This document shows, piece by piece, positions 1 to 6,392 of a stretch of DNA of 7,603 nt. A model generated the notes under the pieces. That model ran no database searches. It was not told the origin of the DNA and saw only the letters and a list, made by a program, of their open reading frames with translations. The translations under genes were made by a program, and so were the position numbers. Origin of the DNA: CAYSRJ01 sp964525675 (GTDB lineage Bacteria; Spirochaetota; B62-G9; DRHN01); the NCBI GenBank assembly GCA_964525675.1, contig CAZGJW010000147.1:1-7603 (forward strand), written 5' to 3'. Position 1 is the first letter of the stretch. Each line of letters starts with the position of its first letter.

Positions 1-1912
1 GCTGGCGCAGGTCCCCGGGCATTTCATCGATATCCTTGAACATGTCGGGAAAGATTTTGCTGTACGTTGCAATAATCGGATCTTTTTTATCGATAATATA
101 AAACGCTACATCGCCGTTGTATGCGTCAACCGTTATCTTGACGGAGTTTCGTATATAGTTGTAACCATCTTTGGATGGGATAGAGTAAGGGAAATGGTCC
201 GTTACTGTGTAGGCGTCGAGTATCCAGTAGAGCTTCCCATTGCTCACTACAAGGTAGGGATCGGGATCATACCTGAGAAACGGCGCTAGTTTCGGAACCC
301 GCTCCTGAATGCTTCGGTAGAGCATTATCCTGCTGTCAGGGGTTAAATACCGTGTGAAAATGATTTCCATATTCTTGAGCTGAATAGCCAAAAGCAGTTT
401 CCTGAGAGAGTTCTTTATTGGCAGGCCGCCGAGACCTTCGTAACGGGTTGTGGCGTTGGTCTCACCCCTCGGATAATCAAACTCTTCCAGCTTGGTGTTT
501 ACGATGACAAAAGGAACCGTTTCCTCTCCGTAGTATATTTCAGGACGATCGAGCTTGAGGGGCACTGAAATCTTGGGCGGAATGTCCTTGACAATGAGTA
601 CCGGCAGGCCCTCTTCTCCGATCTCATCGACGGGTGCCATAACGATACCGTAGCCGTGCGTAAACTGAAGCCTCTCGTTCACCCACGTCTTCGCCTCCGG
701 GGGGATCTGGTTGTAATTTATCTCCCGGGCGGAAAGCATCACCTGGCGGTATAAATCACCGAAGTGATAGCGGTCGGTATCAACGCCGTAGAAGTCGTAG
801 TAGAGCCTGAACTCCTGTATCTGCGAGAACGTCGCCTTGAGAGGGCGGTGATCCCAGAGACGTATGTTTTTGACGATACCGGCCTCGGGAGTAAAATCTT
901 CTGCAGTGAGAGAAGGATTTACCGGAAACTCCTTTCTCACTATCCTGTCCAGGTCGTACCCCTTTCTGGTTAACGTGATATTATTCTTGATATAGGGGAG
1001 CTCTCTCACAAGCTCATTCGGCCGAACGATGATCTGCTGAAAAATGGCAGGTATGATGCCTGTAATAATAATCGCAGCACCAATGAGAACGCCGAAGCCG
1101 ATCAGGGGCTGTTTGAAAGTCTTTTTCTTTGCACCTGCATAGGTAATAATTGCGGCAAGGAGCGCCACGGCTATCATGACATAGTAGGTATAGCGGACAA
1201 GCTTGAGATCTGTGTAGCTTGCGCCGAATATGAGACCGCGTTTTGAAAAAACAAGCTGATAGGACTTGAGCCAGTAATTCCAGGCAATGATGACGGTAAT
1301 GAGCATTAAAAGCGAGATAAGGTGCTTCTTCGCCTGGTCGCTGATGGTGAACCTGTTCTGCTCGAAGGTTACATTACCGGAGAGCATGTACAGAAAACCC
1401 ACGGCAATAATGGTCAGTATGACTGTCCCGAGGCTCCACGATTTTAAAAACAGGTAGAACGGGAGAACGAAGGTGTAAAACGATACATCTCTCCCGAAAG
1501 CGGGGTCTGCGATTTGAAAGCTCGTTTTATTCAGCAGTTTAAGAATTACCTCCCATCTCTGACTGCCGTTTCTCGCCATAATGAGGGCAAGTATGAACAG
1601 GCCGACAGAGGCGATGATGATGCCGACTTTTCTGCTTATCTCGACCGGCACTCCTGCCTGCTGAATCTTCATCGTTTGAATATTGCCCTTTTTGAAGGCC
1701 ATGAGAATATTCAGGCCTGAGAAGATCAGGAATATAAAGAAGAACGCCCACCAGAGCCCGATCTTGGTCCACAGTATCTTCACGAATACGTTGATGAAGC
1801 CGAGCTTTGTAAACCAGGAGTAGTTAATCCAGATTTTGGTTCCGATAAAGAGTGCGATGATGATGAAAATGATAACGCCAATAAGAATCAGTATCTTTAT
1901 ACCGGTTTTCAT
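1..1912 (-). CDS. UPF0182 (COG1615) family integral membrane protein, 3' end outside the window
   Basis: The frame is open without a stop from the ATG at 1912 to the window edge, giving 637 residues; family members are usually around 900, so the C-terminal part is missing because the window ends, not because the gene is broken. About seven hydrophobic segments lie in the N-terminal half (near residues 4-24, 52-72, 96-113, 144-177, 197-215, 240-260 and 270-295), followed by a large soluble region. That region shows the family's conserved patches: DTDRYHFG (378-385), a REI motif (396-398), THGYG (418-422), LDRPEIYYGE (454-463), EFDYPRGE (477-484), APFLRYDPDPY (543-553), YTVTDHFPYS (568-577), and YIRNSVKITVDAYNGDV (586-602). 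The start at 1912 has GAGGA five bases upstream; an in-frame ATG at 1924 would add only MRIQ and would place that Shine-Dalgarno inside the gene. The role of the family is unknown; a cell-envelope location is inferred from the membrane segments. It lies 130 bases after clpX but has its own promoter candidate. Confidence 0.93.
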   Translation of the reverse strand, partial: MKTGIKILILIGVIIFIIIALFIGTKIWINYSWFTKLGFINVFVKILWTKIGLWWAFFFIFLIFSGLNILMAFKKGNIQTMKIQQAGVPVEISRKVGIIIASVGLFILALIMARNGSQRWEVILKLLNKTSFQIADPAFGRDVSFYTFVLPFYLFLKSWSLGTVILTIIAVGFLYMLSGNVTFEQNRFTISDQAKKHLISLLMLITVIIAWNYWLKSYQLVFSKRGLIFGASYTDLKLVRYTYYVMIAVALLAAIITYAGAKKKTFKQPLIGFGVLIGAAIIITGIIPAIFQQIIVRPNELVRELPYIKNNITLTRKGYDLDRIVRKEFPVNPSLTAEDFTPEAGIVKNIRLWDHRPLKATFSQIQEFRLYYDFYGVDTDRYHFGDLYRQVMLSAREINYNQIPPEAKTWVNERLQFTHGYGIVMAPVDEIGEEGLPVLIVKDIPPKISVPLKLDRPEIYYGEETVPFVIVNTKLEEFDYPRGETNATTRYEGLGGLPIKNSLRKLLLAIQLKNMEIIFTRYLTPDSRIMLYRSIQERVPKLAPFLRYDPDPYLVVSNGKLYWILDAYTVTDHFPYSIPSKDGYNYIRNSVKITVDAYNGDVAFYIIDKKDPIIATYSKIFPDMFKDIDEMPGDLRQ

Positions 1913-1984
1913 TTGTATCCTCATTGTTAACTTCTAGAATTTTTAAACAGACGTTCTTTACTGTGTTTTTTCCACAGAAACTGA

Positions 1985-2013
1985 ATAATAATCAGAGAAA
2001 CATCGGAAGGCAA
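1985..2013 (-). promoter_or_regulatory. Sigma70-type promoter candidate for the UPF0182 gene
   Basis: On the minus strand TTGCCT (2013-2008) and TATTAT (1990-1985) are separated by 17 bases, 4/6 and 5/6 matches to the -35 and -10 consensus. Transcription would start near 1978, leaving a leader of about 65 nt before the ATG. No intrinsic terminator with a U-run is visible between clpX and this promoter, so read-through from clpX is also possible. Called by eye. Confidence 0.5.
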
Positions 2014-2042
2014 AGATAAACTTTTCAGTCGAAGGGAGTATT

Positions 2043-3302
2043 TTATGCGGATTTTTCCTCTTCCGTCCTCTCTCTGAGTGTGAGCGGGTCCACTTTTTTT
2101 GTGATAACGTCCTTTGTGATGACGATCTTCGAGATATCTTTTCGCGAGGGGATCTCATACATCAAGTCGAGCATGATGTTTTCCATGATTGATTTCAAAC
2201 CACGGGCGCCCGTATTTCTCTTGATGGCATCTTTTGCAATCTGAGATATTGCATCGGGTTTGAATTCCATCTCAACGCCCTCGAGCTCGAACGCCTTTTT
2301 ATACTGCTTTATAAGCGCGTTTTTCGGCTCGATGAGTATCCTCCTCAGCGCCTTTTCATCCAGATCGTGAAGCGGGGCAATTACCGGTATCCTACCTGTA
2401 AACTCGGGGATGAGGCCGTACTGAATGAGGTCATCGGGATGTACATGCTTCAATATATCATCTAGCTTCTTCTCGGATTTCTTCTTCACGTCGGCGCCGA
2501 AGCCGATTGTCTTGTTTGTTATCCGTCTTTCGACGATTTTTTCAAGTCCCACAAACGCCCCGCCGCAGATAAAGAGGATATTCTTTGTGTCAATCTTTAT
2601 CATTTCCTGATGTGGATGCTTCCTACCGCCCTGCGGAGGCACTGAGGCAACGGTTCCCTCAACGATTTTCAGGAGGGCCTGTTGCACGCCTTCTCCCGAT
2701 ACATCCCGGGTTATAGACGGGTTTTCGCTCTTACGGGAAATCTTGTCGATCTCATCGATGTATATTATGCCCATTTCAGCCTTTTCGATGTCGTCTCCGG
2801 CATTCTGTATGAGCTTGAGAAGTATATTTTCGACGTCCTCACCGACGTAGCCGGCCTCGGTGAGTGTTGTGGCATCGGCAATAGTGAAGGGGACGTTGAG
2901 CTTTCGTGCAAGTGTCTGGGCAATAAGTGTCTTACCACTTCCAGTCGGTCCGATGAGAAGGACGTTGCTTTTCTCGAGCTCCACATCATCCTTGTCCCTG
3001 GTATTCAGGTGGTTGATTCTCCTGTAATGATTGTATACGGCAACAGACAGAAATTTTTTGGCATACTCCTGTCCGATAACGTATTGATCGAGAAAGTCCT
3101 TTATTTCAGCCGGTTTCGGCAGATTTTCAAGTGTAAAGGGGGTTGCAGCCTTTTCTTCACCGAACATGATGTCGCTGCAAAGCTCGACGCATTCGTCACA
3201 TATGAATACACCGCCGGGTCCGGCGACCATCTTTCTCACCTTGTTCTGATCTTTCCCACAGAAAGAACAGACCTTCTTTTCTATATCGGGGTACTTGATC
3301 AT
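2043..3302 (-). CDS. clpX: ATP-dependent Clp protease ATP-binding subunit ClpX
   Basis: ClpX is the hexameric AAA+ unfoldase that recognises tagged or damaged proteins, unfolds them with ATP and threads them into ClpP in the cytoplasm. The 419-residue product is full length. It begins with the zinc-binding domain (C12, C15, C35, C38). The AAA+ core has Walker A GPTGSGKT (118-125), Walker B IIYIDE (179-184), the GYVGE pore-1 loop (151-155), the RKH pore-2 loop (227-229), the IGF ClpP-docking loop (266-268), an arginine finger in FTGRIP (R304) and sensor-2 GARGL (365-369, R367). All key residues are present, so it should be active and able to dock ClpP. AAGGAG (3319-3314) lies 11 bases before the ATG, slightly far. 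clpP ends 323 bases upstream and clpX has its own promoter, so its expression may be separable from that of clpP. No lon gene follows; a UPF0182 gene does. Confidence 0.98.
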   Translation of the reverse strand: MIKYPDIEKKVCSFCGKDQNKVRKMVAGPGGVFICDECVELCSDIMFGEEKAATPFTLENLPKPAEIKDFLDQYVIGQEYAKKFLSVAVYNHYRRINHLNTRDKDDVELEKSNVLLIGPTGSGKTLIAQTLARKLNVPFTIADATTLTEAGYVGEDVENILLKLIQNAGDDIEKAEMGIIYIDEIDKISRKSENPSITRDVSGEGVQQALLKIVEGTVASVPPQGGRKHPHQEMIKIDTKNILFICGGAFVGLEKIVERRITNKTIGFGADVKKKSEKKLDDILKHVHPDDLIQYGLIPEFTGRIPVIAPLHDLDEKALRRILIEPKNALIKQYKKAFELEGVEMEFKPDAISQIAKDAIKRNTGARGLKSIMENIMLDLMYEIPSRKDISKIVITKDVITKKVDPLTLRERTEEEKSA

Positions 3303-3308
3303 TCGCTC

Positions 3309-3319
3309 TCATACTCCTT
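3309..3319 (-). promoter_or_regulatory. clpX ribosome binding site, second copy of an 11-base repeat
   Basis: The 11 bases AAGGAGTATGA occur here and again at 3408-3398 in the same leader. Here AAGGAG is 11 bases from the clpX ATG. An out-of-frame ATG lies only one base after the AAGGAG and is too close to be used normally. Confidence 0.6.
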
Positions 3320-3321
3320 GT

Positions 3322-3401
3322 TTATAAAATCATCCTGTTATCCATTCAGCCGGTCTGCTGGACATCCATCAGTACCTTACCGACCGGCGCTTCTCATTCA
3401 T
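3322..3401 (-). other. clpX leader: Shine-Dalgarno-preceded mini-ORFs tiled end to end
   Basis: After AAGGAG (3408-3403) two starts are possible. The well-spaced one (ATG at 3397, 5 bases) encodes MRSAGR and stops at 3377. The one at 3401, only one base from AAGGAG, encodes MNEKRRSVRY. The TGA of the latter overlaps the ATG of MDVQQTG (3369-3346) as TGATG, whose TGA abuts the ATG of MDNRMIL (3345-3322). The chain ends 2 bases before the clpX AAGGAG. These could be leader peptides or chance; no family is recognisable in peptides this short. The layout is seen directly, the function is inferred. Confidence 0.25.
3349..3388 (-). other. Hairpin in the clpX leader RNA
   Basis: The minus-strand RNA contains GCCGGTC (3388-3382) and its perfect complement GACCGGC (3355-3349), separated by 26 bases. 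The first arm overlaps the end of the mini-ORF MRSAGR, so a ribosome stopping there would cover one arm. There is no U-run, so it is not an intrinsic terminator. It could modulate clpX translation or RNA stability. Confidence 0.4.
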
Positions 3402-3494
3402 ACTCCTTATCTACTATTAACGGCAGAATATCCGTATCGACATTAACATTAATGCTGCTTTGAAATGCCACAGGATTTCATTGCACTGTACACC

Positions 3495-3524
3495 ATTATA
3501 TCACAGCGCATCCCCGTTGTGCAA
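3495..3524 (-). promoter_or_regulatory. clpX promoter with an extended -10 element
   Basis: The minus strand carries a perfect TATAAT (3500-3495) preceded by TGA, which makes an extended -10 (TGnTATAAT), and TTGCAC (3524-3519) 18 bases further upstream as a weak -35. Transcription would begin near 3488, about 185 bases before the clpX start. This gives clpX a promoter independent of tig-clpP. No CtsR-like or CIRCE repeat is visible near it. Confidence 0.65.
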
Positions 3525-3552
3525 CTACTATGCTAAAACAATGCAGGCTTTC

Positions 3553-3594
3553 GCAATCCTTCCTTTGCAGGTTCAATGTATCAGCAGGGATTGC
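3553..3594 (-). other. Inverted repeat in the clpP-clpX gap
   Basis: GCAATCC (minus strand 3594-3588) and GGATTGC (3559-3553) form a perfect 7-base inverted repeat around a 28-base spacer, just after clpP. There is no U-run directly behind it, so it is a poor intrinsic terminator. It may stabilise the 3' end of the tig-clpP message or be chance. Apart from this, the clpX promoter and its leader, I see nothing in the 323-base gap. Confidence 0.3.
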
Positions 3595-3625
3595 AGAATG
3601 TTTCGATCCGGGCGCTCAAAATATC

Positions 3626-4237
3626 TCATTCCGAATCCTGGCTATCCGAATCCTGGGTATGTCTGACAAGAACCTCGTCGATAAGGCAGTATTCCACCGC
3701 TTCCAGCGCATTCATGTAGAAATCCCGGTCGGCATCGGCGTGAATCCTCTTTCTATCTTGCCCTGTGTGCTTCACGAGAATATCCTCAATCAGCTCTCTG
3801 TTGCGGACGATCTCCTTGGCGGCAATTTCTATATCAGTTGCCTGTCCCTGCGCGCCCCCAAGGGGTTGATGCAGCATGAGTCGCGCGTTTGGAAGCGCAT
3901 ACCGTTTTCCCTTCGCTCCTGCAGTGAGAAGTACAGCCGCCATGCTCGCCGCCTGTCCGATGCATATTGTAGACACATCGGGCTTCACGTACTGCATGGT
4001 ATCGTATATGGCGAGCCCTGCCGTGATAAGGCCTCCCGGGCTGTTGATGTAGAGAAAGATGTCTCTTTCAGGGTCCTCACCCTCGAGGAATAGAAGCTGG
4101 GCTATTATCAGATTCGATGTAACATCCCCTATCTCCGAATCAATGAAGATGATCCGGTCCTTCAATAATCGCGAGTATATATCGTATGCCCTCTCGCCCC
4201 GGCTCGATTGCTCAACCACCATGGGTACAAGTGCCAT
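3626..4237 (-). CDS. clpP: ATP-dependent Clp protease proteolytic subunit ClpP
   Basis: ClpP is the serine peptidase that assembles into a tetradecameric barrel and degrades proteins delivered by ClpX or another Clp ATPase. The 203-residue protein has the full catalytic triad: S98 in GQAASM, H123 in MLHQP and D172 in DADRDFYM. The N-terminal EQSSRGERAYDIYSRLLKDR, the oxyanion-region NSPGG (65-69) and the handle region GQATDIEIAAKEI are typical. Three places differ from most ClpP: SMAA where SMGA is common, EYCLID with C184 where the family normally has a glycine (YGLID), and an acidic TQDSDSQDSE tail made by a 15-base tandem duplication. The ATG shares its A with the tig stop (TGATG) and GGGAGG lies about 10 bases upstream, so translation is probably coupled to tig. 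Confidence 0.97.
   Translation of the reverse strand: MALVPMVVEQSSRGERAYDIYSRLLKDRIIFIDSEIGDVTSNLIIAQLLFLEGEDPERDIFLYINSPGGLITAGLAIYDTMQYVKPDVSTICIGQAASMAAVLLTAGAKGKRYALPNARLMLHQPLGGAQGQATDIEIAAKEIVRNRELIEDILVKHTGQDRKRIHADADRDFYMNALEAVEYCLIDEVLVRHTQDSDSQDSE
3630..3659 (-). repeat. Two tandem 15-base copies at the 3' end of clpP
   Basis: Plus-strand units 3630-3644 and 3645-3659 (TCCGAATCCTGG followed by CTA or GTA) differ at one base. In the clpP frame they encode TQDSD and SQDSE. Because the unit is a multiple of three it lengthens the acidic tail without shifting the frame. The likely origin is slippage or a short duplication. Confidence 0.85.
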
Positions 4238-5538
4238 CAGTTTGTTTCCTCCCGGTATGTAATGTGTTTCTCTTTTTCCAGTTTTGCATTTTTATAGATA
4301 AAGTCAAGCGCCCCGCTGATCTGTAATCTGAACCGTATCCCGTCTATACTCCCGGCGTCTTCAAGCTGTTTTTTCACCGATTCGAAGCTTTTTTTCTGGC
4401 TTTCCGCATATTTCCGTATTTCGTCATCGGTCTCTTTGTCAGTGATGGTAATCTTTTCCTTCTTCGCAATTTCATTCAGCACGAGATCCTGTTTGAGATT
4501 GTCGGTAGCGCGCGGTATCAGGTTTTTCCTGTATTCGTCGTATTTTTTGCCACCCTGCTTGAGTTTTTCCATGTCGATTCTGTATGAGTAGGCAATGTCG
4601 CCGAGAATGCGGTCGATTTCATTATCGATCATTGTTTTCGGGATATCGAACTCAGTTTTTTCGATAATCTTCTTCAGCAGTTCGTCTTTGGTTTTCTGGT
4701 CAGAAAGTTTCTCCGCATTTTCTTTTATATCCGCCCGTATCTTTGCTTTGAGCTCTTTCAGTGTCTTCACATCGCTTATATCCTGGGCAAAATTATCGTC
4801 AAGTTGAGGAAGCTGTTTCTGTTTCACTTCATTTACCCGTATGTGCAGTGTTACATTGCGTTTTACTTTTTTTCCATCTTCATCTTCGTTCTCATGAACC
4901 AGCTCAATGTCTTTCTCGTCCCCCTTTGCCATGCCGATGAGCTGTTTGGCAAGCTGATCATCCTTTTTATCGAGTAAGATCGTCTGGTTTTCCTTCTTTT
5001 CCCCGTGTTCTTTGGAAATTTCCTCGTGGTCGATGACCACGTAGTCATCTACCTTCGCCTTGCCGTCAATGCTCATAAGAGTTGCGAACCGTTCCCGGAG
5101 GGCTTCGAGCTCATCGTTTACGGCCTTATCGGTGACGTCGTAGACGTACTTATCGGACTCTATCTGCTTGTATTCCGTAAGTTTTACCTCGGGCATGATG
5201 TCGCATTCAGCGCTGAACGAAAAATTGTCTTCGCCGGCGAGTTCTCCCATCTGGGTGATGGTCGGATCCGCTATTGGTTTGTACTCGGATTCTTTCAGAA
5301 TTTGAGAAAGTGACTTCGAGAGTATCTCGCTCACTGTTTCGTTTTTTATGCTTTGCGCAAAACGCTGAAGGATCAGAGTTCTCGGTACTTTGCCTTTTCG
5401 AAACCCGGGAAGCTTTGCGTTTTTTTCATAATCCTGGATAACCGATTCACGCGTGCCTTTGACCGATGACCTGTCCACCGTTACCTGTATATTTATTTTT
5501 GCATTCTTTTCCTTTGTGATCACCTTTTCAAACTGCAT
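4237..5538 (-). CDS. tig: Trigger factor, ribosome-associated chaperone
   Basis: Trigger factor docks at the ribosomal exit tunnel and shields nascent chains. The 433-residue product shows the ribosome-binding signature GFRKGKVP (45-52) in the N-terminal domain (about 1-115). The middle segment (about 162-246) is in the position of the FKBP-type prolyl isomerase domain and ends in the usual ELP-like junction (QLPQLDDNFA). Within it, the family's GxxFEGG and IPGFE active-site signatures are absent: where the second should be the sequence reads QLAKQLIGM, and the strands are rich in Lys, Glu and Asp. The C-terminal part (247-433) is the helical arm-like chaperone domain. AAGGGG lies 5 bases before the ATG. 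The gene heads a tig-clpP unit, a common bacterial arrangement linking folding and degradation. Chaperone activity is likely; isomerase activity is doubtful. Confidence 0.96.
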   Translation of the reverse strand: MQFEKVITKEKNAKINIQVTVDRSSVKGTRESVIQDYEKNAKLPGFRKGKVPRTLILQRFAQSIKNETVSEILSKSLSQILKESEYKPIADPTITQMGELAGEDNFSFSAECDIMPEVKLTEYKQIESDKYVYDVTDKAVNDELEALRERFATLMSIDGKAKVDDYVVIDHEEISKEHGEKKENQTILLDKKDDQLAKQLIGMAKGDEKDIELVHENEDEDGKKVKRNVTLHIRVNEVKQKQLPQLDDNFAQDISDVKTLKELKAKIRADIKENAEKLSDQKTKDELLKKIIEKTEFDIPKTMIDNEIDRILGDIAYSYRIDMEKLKQGGKKYDEYRKNLIPRATDNLKQDLVLNEIAKKEKITITDKETDDEIRKYAESQKKSFESVKKQLEDAGSIDGIRFRLQISGALDFIYKNAKLEKEKHITYREETN

Positions 5539-5600
5539 GCACTCCCCTTCTTTTCCTTATGAGAATTTGTGTGCTGGTTGTTTACGGTGCACCTGTACCT

Positions 5601-5629
5601 TTGATATTCCAAAACCGCTTATGTGTAAA
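5601..5629 (-). promoter_or_regulatory. Promoter candidate for tig-clpP
   Basis: TTTACA (5629-5624, 5/6) and TATCAA (5606-5601, 4/6) are 17 bases apart on the minus strand. Transcription would start near 5594 with a leader of about 55 nt. An 8-base palindrome GGTGCACC (5586-5593) lies at the expected start site and could be an operator, though this is speculative. The rest of the 219-base gap between tRNA-Gly and tig shows no gene. Confidence 0.45.
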
Positions 5630-5757
5630 GATACTGTTATTGTACCGAAAAGCTAAATAGTTTTGAGGCGGCGTACTTGCTGGAGGAGCGTGTATTTGCG
5701 ATGTTTTTATGTAGTTGGCAGTTTAAACGAAGAAGTACCCATGACATTAAAAAATTG

Positions 5758-5829
5758 AGCGGGAAACGGGACTTGAACCCGCGACATCCACCTTGGCAAG
5801 GTGGCGCTCTACCACTGAGCTATTCCCGC
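5758..5829 (-). tRNA. tRNA-Gly, anticodon GCC
   Basis: The 72-nt cloverleaf reads GCGGGAA (acceptor), GCTC-AGTGGTA-GAGC (D arm), CCACC-TTGCCAA-GGTGG (anticodon arm, GCC in the loop), a short variable region, GCGGG-TTCAAGT-CCCGT (T arm with one G-T pair) and TTCCCGC, then discriminator T. CCA is not encoded: the next bases are CAATT, so the tail must be added by tRNA nucleotidyltransferase. A run of six T follows four bases after the discriminator and may help end the transcript, although no separate hairpin precedes it. It decodes GGC and GGU glycine codons. It has its own promoter upstream. Confidence 0.97.
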
Positions 5830-5850
5830 TTTAGATTCATTGACGAGCAT

Positions 5851-5880
5851 ATGGTACTATGAATTTTCAACCGAAGTCAA
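5851..5880 (-). promoter_or_regulatory. Promoter of tRNA-Gly
   Basis: TTGACT (5880-5875, 5/6) and TACCAT (5856-5851, 4/6) are separated by 18 bases, placing the start near 5844, about 15 bases before the mature tRNA. Just upstream lies GTTAT-TTT-ATAAC (5882-5894), an AT-rich dyad in the position of an UP element or regulator site. Confidence 0.5.
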
Positions 5881-5928
5881 GGTTATTTTATAACGCTACC
5901 TTTTCTGAAAACGGGAAAGCGGTAATGG

Positions 5929-5998
5929 ATTACACATCGGGCCGGATACTGCCGGCAGGCGATGCCTCCTGTGTAATTTGGTGCATCGGAGTGCCGGC
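5929..5998. repeat. Cluster of overlapping inverted repeats with two alternative folds
   Basis: Two exclusive structures can be drawn on either strand. Fold A (5929-5977) is a three-way junction: an 8-bp stem ATTACACA/TGTGTAAT (5929-5936 with 5970-5977) encloses GCCGG-ATACTG-CCGGC (5941-5956) and AGGC-GAT-GCCT (5957-5967). Fold B (5951-5998) pairs GCCGGCA (5951-5957) with TGCCGGC (5992-5998) and CGATGC (5960-5965) with GCATCG (5983-5988) across a small internal loop. A 10-base perfect palindrome CTGCCGGCAG (5950-5959) lies in the middle. The cluster starts directly at the stop codon of the 95-residue gene and there is no U-run after it. It could be a dispersed palindromic repeat, an RNA-stabilising 3' structure or a regulatory RNA; only the symmetry is directly seen. 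Confidence 0.6.
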
Positions 5999-6286
5999 TT
6001 ACTCTTTTTCCAATTCAATGACATACGCCTTTGCTTCGAACATAAGCCGTTCCTGGAATTCCTTGTCGTTGTAGTAGTAGCGGTCCAGCAGGTTTTGAAG
6101 CTCATTCAGGGAAACTTGGGATTTCTCTTTGAATTTTTCCGGGTCGTTTTTATACACGCGGAGATGGGAGAGAATCTCTTTTACACCGCTGTACAGTGCA
6201 TCTGTTTTTTCCTGTGTGTGCAGGGTCTGGGTATACTGTTGATATGTTCTGTTCAGCGCTTCATCGTGCAGTTCGTCGAATGCCAT
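5999..6286 (-). CDS. Hypothetical small helical protein, 95 residues
   Basis: I do not recognise a family. The frame could begin at an ATG at 6349, but the start at 6286 is preferred because AGGAG (6299-6295) lies 8 bases upstream and the extra N-terminal residues look non-coding in character. The 95-residue product, beginning MAFDELHDEALN, is strongly charged, has no signal peptide or membrane segment and no catalytic motif. It reads as a chain of amphipathic helices, with heptad-like stretches near residues 25-45 and 58-90 and a YYY run at 71-73. This suggests a soluble cytoplasmic protein, possibly a coiled-coil or binding partner. It stands alone, 259 bases after the transglycosylase gene and 169 before tRNA-Gly. 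The composition and clean Shine-Dalgarno support a real gene. Confidence 0.7.
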   Translation of the reverse strand: MAFDELHDEALNRTYQQYTQTLHTQEKTDALYSGVKEILSHLRVYKNDPEKFKEKSQVSLNELQNLLDRYYYNDKEFQERLMFEAKAYVIELEKE

Positions 6287-6294
6287 TAACGCGG

Positions 6295-6299
6295 CTCCT
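6295..6299 (-). promoter_or_regulatory. Ribosome binding site that fixes the start of the 95-residue gene
   Basis: AGGAG on the minus strand sits 8 bases before the ATG at 6286. The upstream in-frame ATG at 6349 has no comparable site. Confidence 0.65.
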
Positions 6300-6392
6300 G
6301 TTATACAGTTGGTGTGCGAGCAGAAAGCACCAAGAATACAATGTATCACAAACCGGATGATTTTCAGTTTAATGTATTCAATATGTACAATA

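Noticed and set aside
1539..1772. 77-residue minus-strand frame inside the UPF0182 gene
   Set aside because: It is a different frame of the same strand; the UPF0182 frame is open throughout and carries the conserved family motifs. No frameshift is needed.
1963..1979. CTGTG-GAAAAAA-CACAG hairpin (minus strand) as the clpX terminator
   Set aside because: Only 5 bp, and TAAAGA rather than a U-run follows on the minus strand.
2682..3446. 254-residue plus-strand open frame
   Set aside because: It lies antisense to clpX, whose complete motifs prove the minus-strand reading; no Shine-Dalgarno or recognisable domain.
3530..4093. 187-residue plus-strand open frame
   Set aside because: Antisense shadow of clpP with no domain of its own.
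5536..5549. GAGTGC near the tig start as part of a CIRCE (HrcA) operator
   Set aside because: Only one half resembles GAGTGC; the matching GCACTC arm at the nine-base spacing is absent.
5677..5862. 61-residue plus-strand frame across the tRNA-Gly gene
   Set aside because: It is the familiar false translation of a tRNA on the wrong strand (RDLNPRHPP type); the cloverleaf explains the sequence.
5929..5998. Integron attC-like site
   Set aside because: The inverted repeats lack the GTTRRRY/RYYYAAC core sites and no cassette or integrase is nearby.
5978..6289. 103-residue hydrophobic plus-strand frame
   Set aside because: Its hydrophobicity is what the antisense of a Lys/Glu-rich helical gene gives; the minus-strand gene has the ribosome site.
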